The position numbers and the translations under genes are program-made. A stretch of DNA of 52,743 nt from a virus. Positions 21,458 to 29,554 of this stretch are shown here, piece by piece (position 1 is the first letter of the stretch; each line of letters begins with the position of its first letter). The notes under the pieces were generated by a model that saw only the letters and a list, made by a program, of their open reading frames with translations, did not search any database and had not been told where the DNA came from. The stretch covers positions 1 through 52,743 of the IMG/VR virus record IMGVR_UViG_3300036828_000508. One strand, written 5' to 3'.

Positions 21458-22983
21458 AGCAAAAGCGCCGCCCTCGCGAGACCAGAGGCGAGCGCAACGT
21501 CCGCTGGATCGAATCGTATTGCCGTATTCCCGAAGGGCCAAAGCTTGGCAAGGCGGTTAAGCTTCGTGACTGGCAAAAGGCTGAGATCGTCAAGATCTAC
21601 GACAATCCGACTGGGACGCGCCGCGCCATCATTTCGTGGGGCCGGAAGAACGCCAAGACGACGTTTGCCGCGTTCCTGCTGCTGCTACACCTATGCGGGC
21701 CGGAGAAGCGCTACAATTCGCAATTGTACTCGGCGGCGCAAAGCCGCGACCAGGCGGCGCTGATCTTCAATCTCGCGGCGAAGATTGTGCGGATGTCGGC
21801 CGATCTGCGCACGGTCGTGGTTATTCGCGATACCGCCAAGCAACTGTTTTGCCCGGAGCTGGGCACGCTGTATCGCGCATTGTCGGCCGAGGCGGCGACG
21901 GCGTACGGATTGTCGCCGGTGCTTATTGTGCACGACGAGCTCGGCGTGGTGCGCGGCCCGCGTTCGGCGCTCTACGAGGCGCTCGAGACCGCGACCGGCG
22001 CGCAGGAAGCGCCGCTGTCGGTGATCATCTCGACGCAGGCGGCGACCGACAACGATCTGCTTTCGATTCTGATTGACGACGCCGTCGCCGGCAACGATCC
22101 GCGGGTGACGTGTTCGCTGCATACGGCACCGGTGGGCGCCGATCCGTTTGCTGAGGAGACCATCAAGCTCGCCAATCCGGCATACGGCGACTTTCTAAAC
22201 CCGGTCGAAGTCATGGCTATGGCGCAGGACGCCAAGCGCATGCCGGCGCGCGAGGCCGAGTTCCGTAATCTGGTGCTCAATCAGCGCGTCGAGACCGACA
22301 AGCCGTTCGTGTCGCGGCTGGCCTGGAAGGAATGCGGCGCCCCGGTTGAAGATCTGCATGGCGTTGCGCTGTTTGCCGGGCTTGATCTGTCCAGTGTTGC
22401 CGATCTCACCGCGCTGGTGCTGATCGGCGAGATCGACAGGGTATGGCATGTCCAGCCTACGTTCTGGCTGCCGGAGGAGGGCCTGGTCGAGAAATCGGAT
22501 CGCGATCGCGTTCCCTACGATCTGTGGCGGGGCCAGGGATTTCTGAAAACAACGCCGGGCAATTCGGTGTCCTACGAGTTTGTTGCGCAATATCTACGCG
22601 AAGTGTTTGCCGAATACGACATCCGCAAGCTAGCGTTTGACGACTGGAACATGATGCATTTCAAGCCGTGGCTGCTGCAGGCTGGGTTTTCCGAATCGTT
22701 GCTGGCGGACCGTTTCGTTAATTTCCGCCAGGGTACCAAGTCGATGTCGCCGGCGCTGCGGGTGCTCGAGCAGGCGGTGCGCGAGCGCCGGCTGGCGCAT
22801 GGCAACCACCCGGTGTTGGCGATGTGCGCAGGGTGCGCCGTCGTCGAGGGCAAGGACGACGCCAATCGCAAACTGTCGAAGAATAAATCCACCGGTCGCA
22901 TCGATGGCATGATCGGGTTGACGATGGCGATCGGCGTCGCACCGCTGCAGGTCAAGATCGATATTGAAAGTTTAATAGGCTGA
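21445..22983 (+). CDS. terL: Terminase large subunit, HK97-like (Terminase_1)
   Basis: A 512-residue packaging motor. Walker A is WGRKNAKTT (65-73), Walker B VLIVHDELG with D164/E165, and the nuclease domain starts AGLDLSSVADLTAL with D314 and D320. The size and motifs suit the HK97-like Terminase_1 family, which usually makes cos ends with 3' overhangs. The start is TTG at 21445 with AAGGG nine bases ahead; GTG at 21454, overlapping the terS stop, is the alternative. Headful versus cos packaging cannot be fixed from sequence alone. Confidence 0.95.
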   Translation: MGVVKQKRRPRETRGERNVRWIESYCRIPEGPKLGKAVKLRDWQKAEIVKIYDNPTGTRRAIISWGRKNAKTTFAAFLLLLHLCGPEKRYNSQLYSAAQSRDQAALIFNLAAKIVRMSADLRTVVVIRDTAKQLFCPELGTLYRALSAEAATAYGLSPVLIVHDELGVVRGPRSALYEALETATGAQEAPLSVIISTQAATDNDLLSILIDDAVAGNDPRVTCSLHTAPVGADPFAEETIKLANPAYGDFLNPVEVMAMAQDAKRMPAREAEFRNLVLNQRVETDKPFVSRLAWKECGAPVEDLHGVALFAGLDLSSVADLTALVLIGEIDRVWHVQPTFWLPEEGLVEKSDRDRVPYDLWRGQGFLKTTPGNSVSYEFVAQYLREVFAEYDIRKLAFDDWNMMHFKPWLLQAGFSESLLADRFVNFRQGTKSMSPALRVLEQAVRERRLAHGNHPVLAMCAGCAVVEGKDDANRKLSKNKSTGRIDGMIGLTMAIGVAPLQVKIDIESLIG

Positions 22984-23012
22984 TCGGTTGAGACGTCAAA
23001 GCCTTGGCAAAT

Positions 23013-23028
23013 TGTTTCACGTGAAACC
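23013..23028. promoter_or_regulatory. parS: Near-perfect bacterial parS (ParB-binding) site
   Basis: The 16-mer TGTTTCACGTGAAACC differs at only one end base from the chromosomal parS consensus TGTTTCACGTGAAACA. Its core 14-mer (23014-23027) is a perfect palindrome. It stands in the gap between terL and the small basic gene. No ParA or ParB gene is seen in the genome, so host ParB would be the reader. Such a 14-mer is not expected by chance in 52 kb (about 2 in 10,000 under equal base use). Confidence 0.8.
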
Positions 23029-23049
23029 TGACTCGAACAACAACAAACC

Positions 23050-23223
23050 ATGAGCGAGCCGCGGCGTCATAGTCGGTCGCGGCGCAGCCGACGCAAGGCA
23101 TTGCGGCAGGCGCAGCGTGTCCAGGCGGAGCTGGAGTATCTCGCCGCCCGGTTGCGCCGGCTTCTTGGCCATGTCGGCTACGCGGCGAGGAAGGCGGACA
23201 AGCTGCGCAATCGGCTCACCTGA
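23050..23223 (+). CDS. Small Arg-rich helical protein
   Basis: A 57-residue basic protein, MSEPRRHSRSRRSRRKALRQ at the N-terminus followed by a helix (QAELEYLAARLRRLLGHVGY). Rich in Arg, it is probably a nucleic-acid binder. It begins just after the parS-like site and ends before the membrane protein gene. The start ATG follows a CAACAAACC leader without a strong ribosome site. It is a plausible real gene by composition and open frame, not by homology. Confidence 0.5.
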   Translation: MSEPRRHSRSRRSRRKALRQAQRVQAELEYLAARLRRLLGHVGYAARKADKLRNRLT

Positions 23224-23298
23224 AATCAGATCGAATAACAACAAACAGTCCGCAACCTGCTGCAAGTTACAGCAGAACACTAGCAAAGGGGACCGCAA

Positions 23299-23574
23299 AT
23301 GGCGCTCGGCGGAATTATCCTCGGCCTGATCAACATCGTGATTGTAATAGTGATTTTGTTGCTGATCGGCGCTTGTATTGCGTGGGTTATGAGCACGATC
23401 GGTTGGCCGGTGCCGCAGATGGTGCAGCAGCTTTTTCTTGCGCTCGTGATGCTAGTCGCGGTTTATCTGCTGGTGGCGTTGCTGCTCGGCCTTCCGGGCG
23501 TTCGCCTCATAGGGTCGTTAGAAGGCCAGCCGCAAACGCTGGTGCGTTATTCGCTCGCGTCGCTGTCCAGCTAG
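23299..23574 (+). CDS. Two-span membrane protein (holin-like size)
   Basis: A 91-residue protein with two strong membrane segments, about residues 5-32 (IILGLINIVIVIVILLLIGA) and 42-68 (QLFLALVMLVAVYLLVALLL), and a short polar C-terminal tail. AGGGGA lies seven bases before the ATG. The size and two spans fit a class II holin, but its place between terminase and head genes is unusual for one. It is the first of a short run of envelope- or surface-type genes inserted here (23050-24975), so an envelope role unlinked to lysis is also possible. Confidence 0.65.
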   Translation: MALGGIILGLINIVIVIVILLLIGACIAWVMSTIGWPVPQMVQQLFLALVMLVAVYLLVALLLGLPGVRLIGSLEGQPQTLVRYSLASLSS

Positions 23575-23678
23575 GGTCTGGAGACAAAATCAACCAGCGG
23601 CCATTTGTGTGGCTTGGCCGCAAAACCGGAATTACTGGAAATTACAGTAAGACTTGCTCAACAACTGGATGGTGGTCA

Positions 23679-24350
23679 ATGAGGAATCTTCTTTTCGCCG
23701 GTGCGGCGCTGCTCTTCGGTAGCCTTTCGGCGCAGGCCGGGACGTTCGATGCGACGAGCTTCTCGGTAATTGGCGGCGAGAACGTCTCGATGACGTCGCC
23801 GAAGGTGCAAACCGTCAGCGCCGGCGAAGTGACGCTGAGCGGGCCGAGCGGCAACATCGACGTCTGGTGCGTCGATCTTCTCGACGTGATCAGTCTGCCT
23901 TATCTTTATAGCACCGGTGTCTACGTGCCGGGCTCTTCAGTGCCGGGCATGCCGACATTGGACGCGACGCAGACCCACGATGTTGCCGATCTGATCGAGA
24001 ACGGCCAGGGCACTGGCGCCACCAATGCCGAGATCCAGGTCGCGATCTGGGAAATCCTTTACGGCAGCAACTTCGTGCCGGTCGGCCTCACCGCGCCGTT
24101 CAGCGCCGAAGTCGCAACGCTAATCGGCGAGTCCGGCACGTTGCTCAATTGCCCGGACTGCTCCCTGCAAGTCTTCACCGACGCGCCGACGGTCGTCAGC
24201 CAGTCATTTGCCGATGTTGTTGTGGCACCGACGCCAATCCCTGGCGCGCTGTTGCTGTTTGGGAGCGGCCTCATCGGCCTTGTTGGCGCTGGCTACGGTG
24301 CCAAAAGAAAGCTGCCGCGATCAGCGTTCAATACCGCAATCCAAACATAG
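23679..24350 (+). CDS. Exported protein with PEP-CTERM-like sorting signal (2)
   Basis: A 223-residue protein. It has a Sec signal (MRNLLFAGAALLFGSLSAQA, cut before GTF) and a beta-rich middle with CVDLLDVIS and a Cys pair LNCPDCSLQ. The C-terminal sorting signal is TPIPGALLLFGSGLIGLVGA, followed by the basic AKRK. Its architecture is that of the protein at 19150, although the middle is unrelated by eye. Both would need host exosortase. No known virion protein has such an end, so it is likely a cargo gene that changes the cell surface of the host. The start at 23679 is the first with a full signal peptide. Confidence 0.75.
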   Translation: MRNLLFAGAALLFGSLSAQAGTFDATSFSVIGGENVSMTSPKVQTVSAGEVTLSGPSGNIDVWCVDLLDVISLPYLYSTGVYVPGSSVPGMPTLDATQTHDVADLIENGQGTGATNAEIQVAIWEILYGSNFVPVGLTAPFSAEVATLIGESGTLLNCPDCSLQVFTDAPTVVSQSFADVVVAPTPIPGALLLFGSGLIGLVGAGYGAKRKLPRSAFNTAIQT

Positions 24351-24360
24351 GAGATGTCCG

Positions 24361-24975
24361 ATGCGTGGTTTTCTCGCTTACGTCCTGCCGGTCGATAGTG
24401 GACCTGTTGATCCCGGTTTCGGCGTGCCGGGCTGGCCCGCCCACCCGATTGCGCCTGGCGGTCCGCCGCCTGGTCCGTCGCAAGGGCCCGGCTTCCCGAC
24501 GCATCCGATTGCACCCGGTGGCCCGCCTCCGGGCATTTGGGGCGGTCGTCCGCCGAATTGGGTAGATACTACGCCGCCTGGTCCGCAGCCGAGTCCGGGC
24601 TGGCCTCCGGTCGTGATGCCGCCGATTTACTATCCGGGCGGAACGCCTCCGGGCATTTGGGGCGGTCGTCCGCCGGACTACGTCGACATCGGTCCGCCGC
24701 CTCCGCAGCCGGTGCCTGGTTGGCCTCCTGTTGCGATGCCGCCGATTTACTATCCGCCTAGCGGCAGCGGCAGGCCGCCTGGCATTTGGGGCGGTGGCAA
24801 CGAGCCGTTCCCGACGCCGCCGATCCATCTGCCGCCCGAATACCCGATACCGGAAGGCAAGGTTGCGATCCTGGTCTGGACGCCGGACGACGGTTTTCAG
24901 GTCAAAGTCATCGAGAAGCCGCCGGGCTACAATCCGCCGCCCGGTGCCGCGGTGCCGACACCGCAGGAAGCCTAA
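24361..24975 (+). CDS. Proline-rich repeat protein
   Basis: A 204-residue protein, about a third Pro and Gly. It has repeated blocks: HPIAPGGPPPG twice (about 28-58), PPGIWGGRPP with WVD or YVD (three variants, about 56-145) and GWPPV.MPPIYYP twice. The last 40 residues form a small non-repetitive domain ending TPDDGFQVKVIEKPPGY. The N-terminus is short and not a clear signal. GGAG lies eight bases before the ATG. The role is unknown. It is the last gene of the island between terL and the protease-capsid gene. Confidence 0.65.
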   Translation: MRGFLAYVLPVDSGPVDPGFGVPGWPAHPIAPGGPPPGPSQGPGFPTHPIAPGGPPPGIWGGRPPNWVDTTPPGPQPSPGWPPVVMPPIYYPGGTPPGIWGGRPPDYVDIGPPPPQPVPGWPPVAMPPIYYPPSGSGRPPGIWGGGNEPFPTPPIHLPPEYPIPEGKVAILVWTPDDGFQVKVIEKPPGYNPPPGAAVPTPQEA

Positions 24976-25044
24976 CGCTAGGAATTGACCTGATCGCGAG
25001 ATGATCGCGAAAGACGGTTGCTGTTAACGATGGCAGCCGTCCCA

Positions 25045-25086
25045 GAGAGAGTCCGCGACTCCCTCCCGCAGGCTGCGGACTCTCTC
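25045..25086 (+). other. 12-bp perfect hairpin upstream of the capsid gene
   Basis: GAGAGAGTCCGC (25045-25056) pairs perfectly with GCGGACTCTCTC (25075-25086) around an 18-base loop. No T-run follows (GCTTCTCCTAAAAAAG), so it is not a classical terminator. It lies 147 bp before the protease-capsid start and may set the transcript end of the island or the stability of the capsid mRNA. Besides the single array unit and another partial stem near 25104, the rest of this gap shows nothing. Confidence 0.6.
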
Positions 25087-25137
25087 GCTTCTCCTAAAAA
25101 AGTGGGGCCGCCGGACGAGGGCGACCCCGTAGATCCC

Positions 25138-25191
25138 TGCCATTCCATTGCCAGGCTTTGCATTGCTTGCCTCGCCGAGCCGCGCCACTCC
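25138..25191 (+). repeat. Single unit of the pentanucleotide array
   Basis: TGCC followed by ten 5-mers (attcc attgc caggc tttgc, then attgc ttgcc tcgcc gagcc, then gcgcc actcc). It follows exactly the grammar of the large array at 6379-8160 and ends at the same type of boundary word. It is thus one complete 54-base unit, in the same plus-strand orientation, placed upstream of the protease-capsid gene. Confidence 0.8.
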
Positions 25192-25232
25192 TTCAACAAC
25201 CCGAAGCCTATCGGACCGACGAAGGTAAAGCC

Positions 25233-27698
25233 ATGCTAAAATTAAAAGAATACGCAGACCCAGGCTATCAAAGTGACGGCAAAAAGCGGTTTCCGCTCGA
25301 TGATGCAAATTGGGTTCGGCGCTCTTGGGCGCGGCTGGTTCAAATCGGTGACAAATATACCGATGAGCAAAAGCGGCGCATTGCCATCCGGATCACTGCG
25401 GCTTGGAAGGACAAGATCGAATCGGCCGGGCCGCCGGCGCTCGACGACAAGGCCGCGATGGAGATTGTTCAGCGCGAGTCGTTGTTAATCATCAAAGCCG
25501 AGGCGCCGGACCCGGACGATGACGAGTCCCACGATGACTACATCGAACGCTGCATCGACGAGATGACGTCGGACGACGACGACCTCGCCGACGACCAGGC
25601 CGAGGAAGCGTGCCAACTCAATTGGGAAGAATACGACGATCGCGGCGCCGGCTTGATAATGCACAAGACGCGTACGACGCCCGCCGGTGGCATGGTATTT
25701 GTTTTGTCCGATGCAACGCCCGATCGCTTCGGCGACATCATCGAGGTGTCATCCTGGGACACCGAGAACTTTCAAAAAAATCCCATCGCGTTATTCAACC
25801 ATGACAAAAGTTTTGTGATCGGGAAATGGGCCAATCTGAAAAACGACGACAAGGATCTGCGCGGCGAGCTGGTGCTGGCGCCGAAAGGCACGTCGCCGCG
25901 CATCGATGAAATTCGCCGGCTGATCGAAGCCGACATCCTGCGCGCCGTCTCGGTCGGCTTTCGCCCGGTCGAGACCGAGCCGATCAACGCCAAGGATCAG
26001 TGGGCTGGCACCCGCTATCTCAAAAGCGAGCTGGTGGAGACCAGCGTGGTCGCGGTGCCGGCAAATCCGAATTGTTTGGCAATCGCTCGGAGCTTGAACA
26101 TTTCACCTGCAACTGTCCGCTTGGTTTTTGGCGAGCATGCCAACGAGAAAGTCATGCGGCGGAATTACGACGCGAACCGAGGCGAGGATGCCAATACGCG
26201 GCGCGCGGCGAAGACTGGCGAGGATGCCGACGACAACAGGAAAGCTACCAACGGCGAGCATGCCGAAACACATCGTAGTACGACGAGGGGAAACCCCATG
26301 TTGCTTTCGCAACGCATTCAGGAAGCCCAAAAGCGCGTCATCGCGCTGCAGGACAATCTCGACAAACATCTCGAAGGTATCGACGACGAAAGCCCGAGCG
26401 AAGAGCAGATGGTGCTGACCGAGGATCTGACCAGCAAGATCCAGACGGCAACGCGCCATCATGACAGCCTGGTCGCCATCGAAACCAAGAACGGTGCTCG
26501 CGCCGTCGACGCCGGCGATGCCGGTAAGACCGGCAGGAGCCTGATCAAAGCCCCGGCTGATCTGATCATCCGCAGCAAGAAAAAGGCCGACGTTCTCGAC
26601 CTTTTTGTGCGGGCAATAATCGTCGGCACCAAGGCGCGTATCGATGGCACCCCCATTGACGACATGCGCCGCAAAATTTACGGCGACGACGAGGCGCAGC
26701 GCGTGGTTTGCGATTACGTTCTCAAGGCAGCCTCGGCGCCCGCCATGACCACGGTGGCCGGATGGGCCGCCGAGCTCGTGCAAACGATCTGGCCGCAGTT
26801 CATGGAAGCGTTGCTGCCCTCGAGCGTATATCCCAAGCTCGAGGCAATGGGTCTCGCGCTGACGTTCGGCGCCGCCGGCCGCATCATCATCCCGACTCGT
26901 AATCTGACGCCCGCGGTGTCCGGCAGCTTCGTCGGTGAAGGTTTGCCGATCCCGGTGCGCCAGACTGCATTCGCCAGTCAAGCGCTTACGCCAAAAAAAA
27001 TGGCAGTAATCACGGTTTGGACAAAGGAAATGGCAGACCACAGCATCCCAGCGATCGAAGGCCTGTTGCGGCAAGCGGTGCTCGAGGATACCGCGATAGC
27101 ACTCGACACCGTTTTGCTCGACAACAATCCGGCGACTGCGATCCGGCCGCCCGGCCTGCGGTCCTATCAAGCGGGTCTCACCGCCTCGACGGCGACGCCG
27201 GGTTACACCGCCTTTGTCGCCGATTACCGGGCACTCTATGGCGCGTTGCTTGGCCTCACCAACGGCAACGTGCGCAAACCGGCAATTCTGCTCAATCCGA
27301 CGCAGACCATGGATCTGAGCACCCTACAACCGCCTGCTGCGGCAGCACCGCTATGGCCGTTGTCGGAGATGGTCAACGCTGGCCGTATCGGCAAAGCCGC
27401 GCTGATTGAATCGGCAACAGTACCGGCGGGCATGGCGATCATGGTCGATGCCGCCGACTTTACCTCGGTCGGTTCTGAAGGAATGCGCATGGACATCAGC
27501 GACCAGGCGACAATTCACCTGGAAGATACCAGTCCGCAGGACATCGTGTCCGGCCCGAGCGGCACGCCGGTCCCTGCGACGCCAGTCAAATCCATGTGGC
27601 AAACAGACTCGCTCGCTTTACGGATGATAGCGCCAATCAATTGGATCATGCGTCGCCCAGTGGTCGCATGGATGACCGGCACGGCGTGGGGCACGTAG
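25233..27698 (+). CDS. Prohead protease - major capsid protein fusion (HK97-like)
   Basis: An 821-residue polyprotein. Residues 1-65 are a small DUF6582-like helical domain. Residues about 150-285 are a U35/S78 prohead protease (FNHDKS with H190, RAVSVGF with S240, LVETSVVAVP with E269). A linker with a 12-residue repeat (GEDA/GEHA) follows, then from about 356 a capsid protein with a helical delta-like region and the HK97 fold. An internal ATG at 26298 (M356) has GAGGGG seven bases ahead, so free capsid protein could also be made. The start at 25233 has AAGG eight bases ahead. In most phages these are two genes, so the fusion is notable. Confidence 0.9.
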   Translation: MLKLKEYADPGYQSDGKKRFPLDDANWVRRSWARLVQIGDKYTDEQKRRIAIRITAAWKDKIESAGPPALDDKAAMEIVQRESLLIIKAEAPDPDDDESHDDYIERCIDEMTSDDDDLADDQAEEACQLNWEEYDDRGAGLIMHKTRTTPAGGMVFVLSDATPDRFGDIIEVSSWDTENFQKNPIALFNHDKSFVIGKWANLKNDDKDLRGELVLAPKGTSPRIDEIRRLIEADILRAVSVGFRPVETEPINAKDQWAGTRYLKSELVETSVVAVPANPNCLAIARSLNISPATVRLVFGEHANEKVMRRNYDANRGEDANTRRAAKTGEDADDNRKATNGEHAETHRSTTRGNPMLLSQRIQEAQKRVIALQDNLDKHLEGIDDESPSEEQMVLTEDLTSKIQTATRHHDSLVAIETKNGARAVDAGDAGKTGRSLIKAPADLIIRSKKKADVLDLFVRAIIVGTKARIDGTPIDDMRRKIYGDDEAQRVVCDYVLKAASAPAMTTVAGWAAELVQTIWPQFMEALLPSSVYPKLEAMGLALTFGAAGRIIIPTRNLTPAVSGSFVGEGLPIPVRQTAFASQALTPKKMAVITVWTKEMADHSIPAIEGLLRQAVLEDTAIALDTVLLDNNPATAIRPPGLRSYQAGLTASTATPGYTAFVADYRALYGALLGLTNGNVRKPAILLNPTQTMDLSTLQPPAAAAPLWPLSEMVNAGRIGKAALIESATVPAGMAIMVDAADFTSVGSEGMRMDISDQATIHLEDTSPQDIVSGPSGTPVPATPVKSMWQTDSLALRMIAPINWIMRRPVVAWMTGTAWGT

Positions 27699-27728
27699 CA
27701 ACACTGATTCACAAACGGAGTGATACCG

Positions 27729-28073
27729 ATGGCAGACACAGAGACCAAAAACCAGCACCCTCAGCATGCTCAGCATGCCCAGCATGCGACGCCCAAGACG
27801 GCCGGCGATCGCATGGCCGAAGATAAAAAGCAGCTCGCGGCCGAGCGCGAGCAGCGTGCCAAAGACATGGCCGAACGCGACAAGCACCGCGGTACGCCAA
27901 CGCCGACGCAGGAGGAATGCGACCTCGCCAAGCTCGGTCATCATCCTCAGCTCGCCGACGATGGCTCGGGGCCGGATCCGAACGAAAAGCTAAATACGGT
28001 CCGGCATATCGGTGCCAAGCCGCCAGCTTCTAATGCGGAGTATCAAACCCGCGCGGCAGCGCCGAAGGTCTGA
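27729..28073 (+). CDS. Hydrophilic His/Lys-rich protein after capsid
   Basis: A 114-residue, highly charged protein with little predicted fold. The N-terminus has a His-rich repeat (QHPQHAQHAQHA), the middle is helical (EDKKQLAAEREQRAKDMAER) and the C-terminus Pro/Ala-rich. GGAG lies nine bases before the ATG. It stands between the capsid and portal genes. A scaffold, decoration or internal head protein is possible. No family is recognised. Confidence 0.65.
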   Translation: MADTETKNQHPQHAQHAQHATPKTAGDRMAEDKKQLAAEREQRAKDMAERDKHRGTPTPTQEECDLAKLGHHPQLADDGSGPDPNEKLNTVRHIGAKPPASNAEYQTRAAAPKV

Positions 28074-28080
28074 AACTTCC

Positions 28081-29541
28081 ATGGGCCTGGTCTCGCGGAT
28101 CGGTCAGACGTTCTCGGCCGTTGTTAAAGCGGCCGAGGGCGCCTGGCGCCCAGGTCCTTACTATCTCCCGGTGACGCACGGTTTTTTGCCGGACGGTGCC
28201 GCTGTTAACTGGTGGCAATGCGGCGAGACTCCTTATCTCGCCGGCACGCGGCTCGCCATCATCGAAGCTTGCATCGGCGCCTACAGCCAGACCATGGCGA
28301 TGTGTCCTGGATCGCACTGGCGCGCCAACGGCAAAGGCGGCCGCGATCGCGTCACCAATTCCGCGCTGTGCAGAATCCTGCGCTACCCAAACGATTATCA
28401 GAGCATCAGCGATCTGATTCTTAACACGGTGCGGCAGCTCTATCTCGAGGGCAACGCCTATCTGCTGTGCATGCGCAATGCGCGCTATGAGATCGAAGAG
28501 CTGCACCTCATGGACAATAGGTACAGCCGCGCCATGATCGACGGCGAAGGCGAGGTGCATTATGTCGTCGGTGGCAATTGGATAGTGCAGAACCGCTACG
28601 GCCCCTTAACGACGGTGCCGGCGCGCGACGTTCTGCATATCAAGCTGCACGTCGATCAGCTGCGCAATCCACTGCGCGGCGAAAGCCCGCTGGTGTCGGC
28701 TTATCTCGATGCCCTGACCGGGCAGTCGATCCGCGCCCAGCAATACGTGTTTTATCAGAACCAGGCCAAGCCCGGCTTTGTACTCTCGACCGATCTGGTG
28801 CTCGACAAGGATCAGGTCTCGGCATTGCGCGATCGTTGGAGCGAGCAATCAACCGGCGCCAATGCTGGCGGCACTCCGATCCTCACCAATGGCCTCAAGC
28901 CATTGCAGATCCCGGTCACCAATTTTCGCGACGCCCAGCTCGCCGAAGTGCTGCGGCTGACCGATCAGGATATTGCCATGGCGTTTCGCGTGCCGGCGCA
29001 GCTGGTCGGTCTGCAGGCCGCGCACACCACGCCGCACAGTTCGACCGAAGCGCTGATGCAATCCTGGGTCGCGTCCGGCCTTGGCTTCTGTCTCAACCAT
29101 ATCGAGGAAGCAATTGGCCAAACCTTTGAGCTCGACGGTCAGCCGGACGAGTATGTCGAATTTGATACCGGTGCGCTGCTGCGCTCGGATTTCAAGGATC
29201 GCATCGACAGCCTGGCCCGCGCAGTACAAGGCGGCATCATGAGTCCCAACGAGGCGAGAAATTCCGAAGATCTGGATTCGGTACCGTTCGGTGATGAGCC
29301 TCGTGTCCAGCAGCAGGTGGTGCCCTTGAGTCAGGTCGGCAAGATTCCGCCAGCGCCAGCTGCGCCATCGCAGCCGAGCGCGCCGCCGTCAGATAAAAAA
29401 CCAACGCAGCAGCCGCCGGGATCGTCGCAGAAGGCAGATGCCAATGTCGCAGCCAATGGAATCGCCCGAGTCATGTTCACCCGCGCCAAACGGATCCAAC
29501 GGCAGCAGCAGCGCGAACAACAACGACTCCTCAGCAGCTGA
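28081..29541 (+). CDS. Portal protein, HK97-like
   Basis: A 486-residue portal protein forming the head vertex ring through which DNA passes. The conserved features are LAGTRLAIIEACIGAYSQT, then LYLEGNAYLLCMRN, DVLHIKLHVDQL..PLRGESPL, and FRVPAQLVGLQ with the following HSSTEALMQSW segment. The last 90 residues are Pro/Gln-rich and basic. It begins seven bases after the previous stop. Unlike most HK97-type clusters the portal follows the capsid gene rather than preceding the protease. Confidence 0.93.
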   Translation: MGLVSRIGQTFSAVVKAAEGAWRPGPYYLPVTHGFLPDGAAVNWWQCGETPYLAGTRLAIIEACIGAYSQTMAMCPGSHWRANGKGGRDRVTNSALCRILRYPNDYQSISDLILNTVRQLYLEGNAYLLCMRNARYEIEELHLMDNRYSRAMIDGEGEVHYVVGGNWIVQNRYGPLTTVPARDVLHIKLHVDQLRNPLRGESPLVSAYLDALTGQSIRAQQYVFYQNQAKPGFVLSTDLVLDKDQVSALRDRWSEQSTGANAGGTPILTNGLKPLQIPVTNFRDAQLAEVLRLTDQDIAMAFRVPAQLVGLQAAHTTPHSSTEALMQSWVASGLGFCLNHIEEAIGQTFELDGQPDEYVEFDTGALLRSDFKDRIDSLARAVQGGIMSPNEARNSEDLDSVPFGDEPRVQQQVVPLSQVGKIPPAPAAPSQPSAPPSDKKPTQQPPGSSQKADANVAANGIARVMFTRAKRIQRQQQREQQRLLSS

Positions 29542-29554
29542 ATACCAGGAGAAT

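Noticed and set aside
23299-23574. Firm call as holin
   Set aside because: Two membrane spans and size fit, but the gene is far from the endolysin and in an island of surface-type genes.
29438-29554. Longer N-terminus for the collagen-like head protein
   Set aside because: It would overlap the portal gene by 104 bases; AGGAGA before the ATG at 29555 supports the shorter form.
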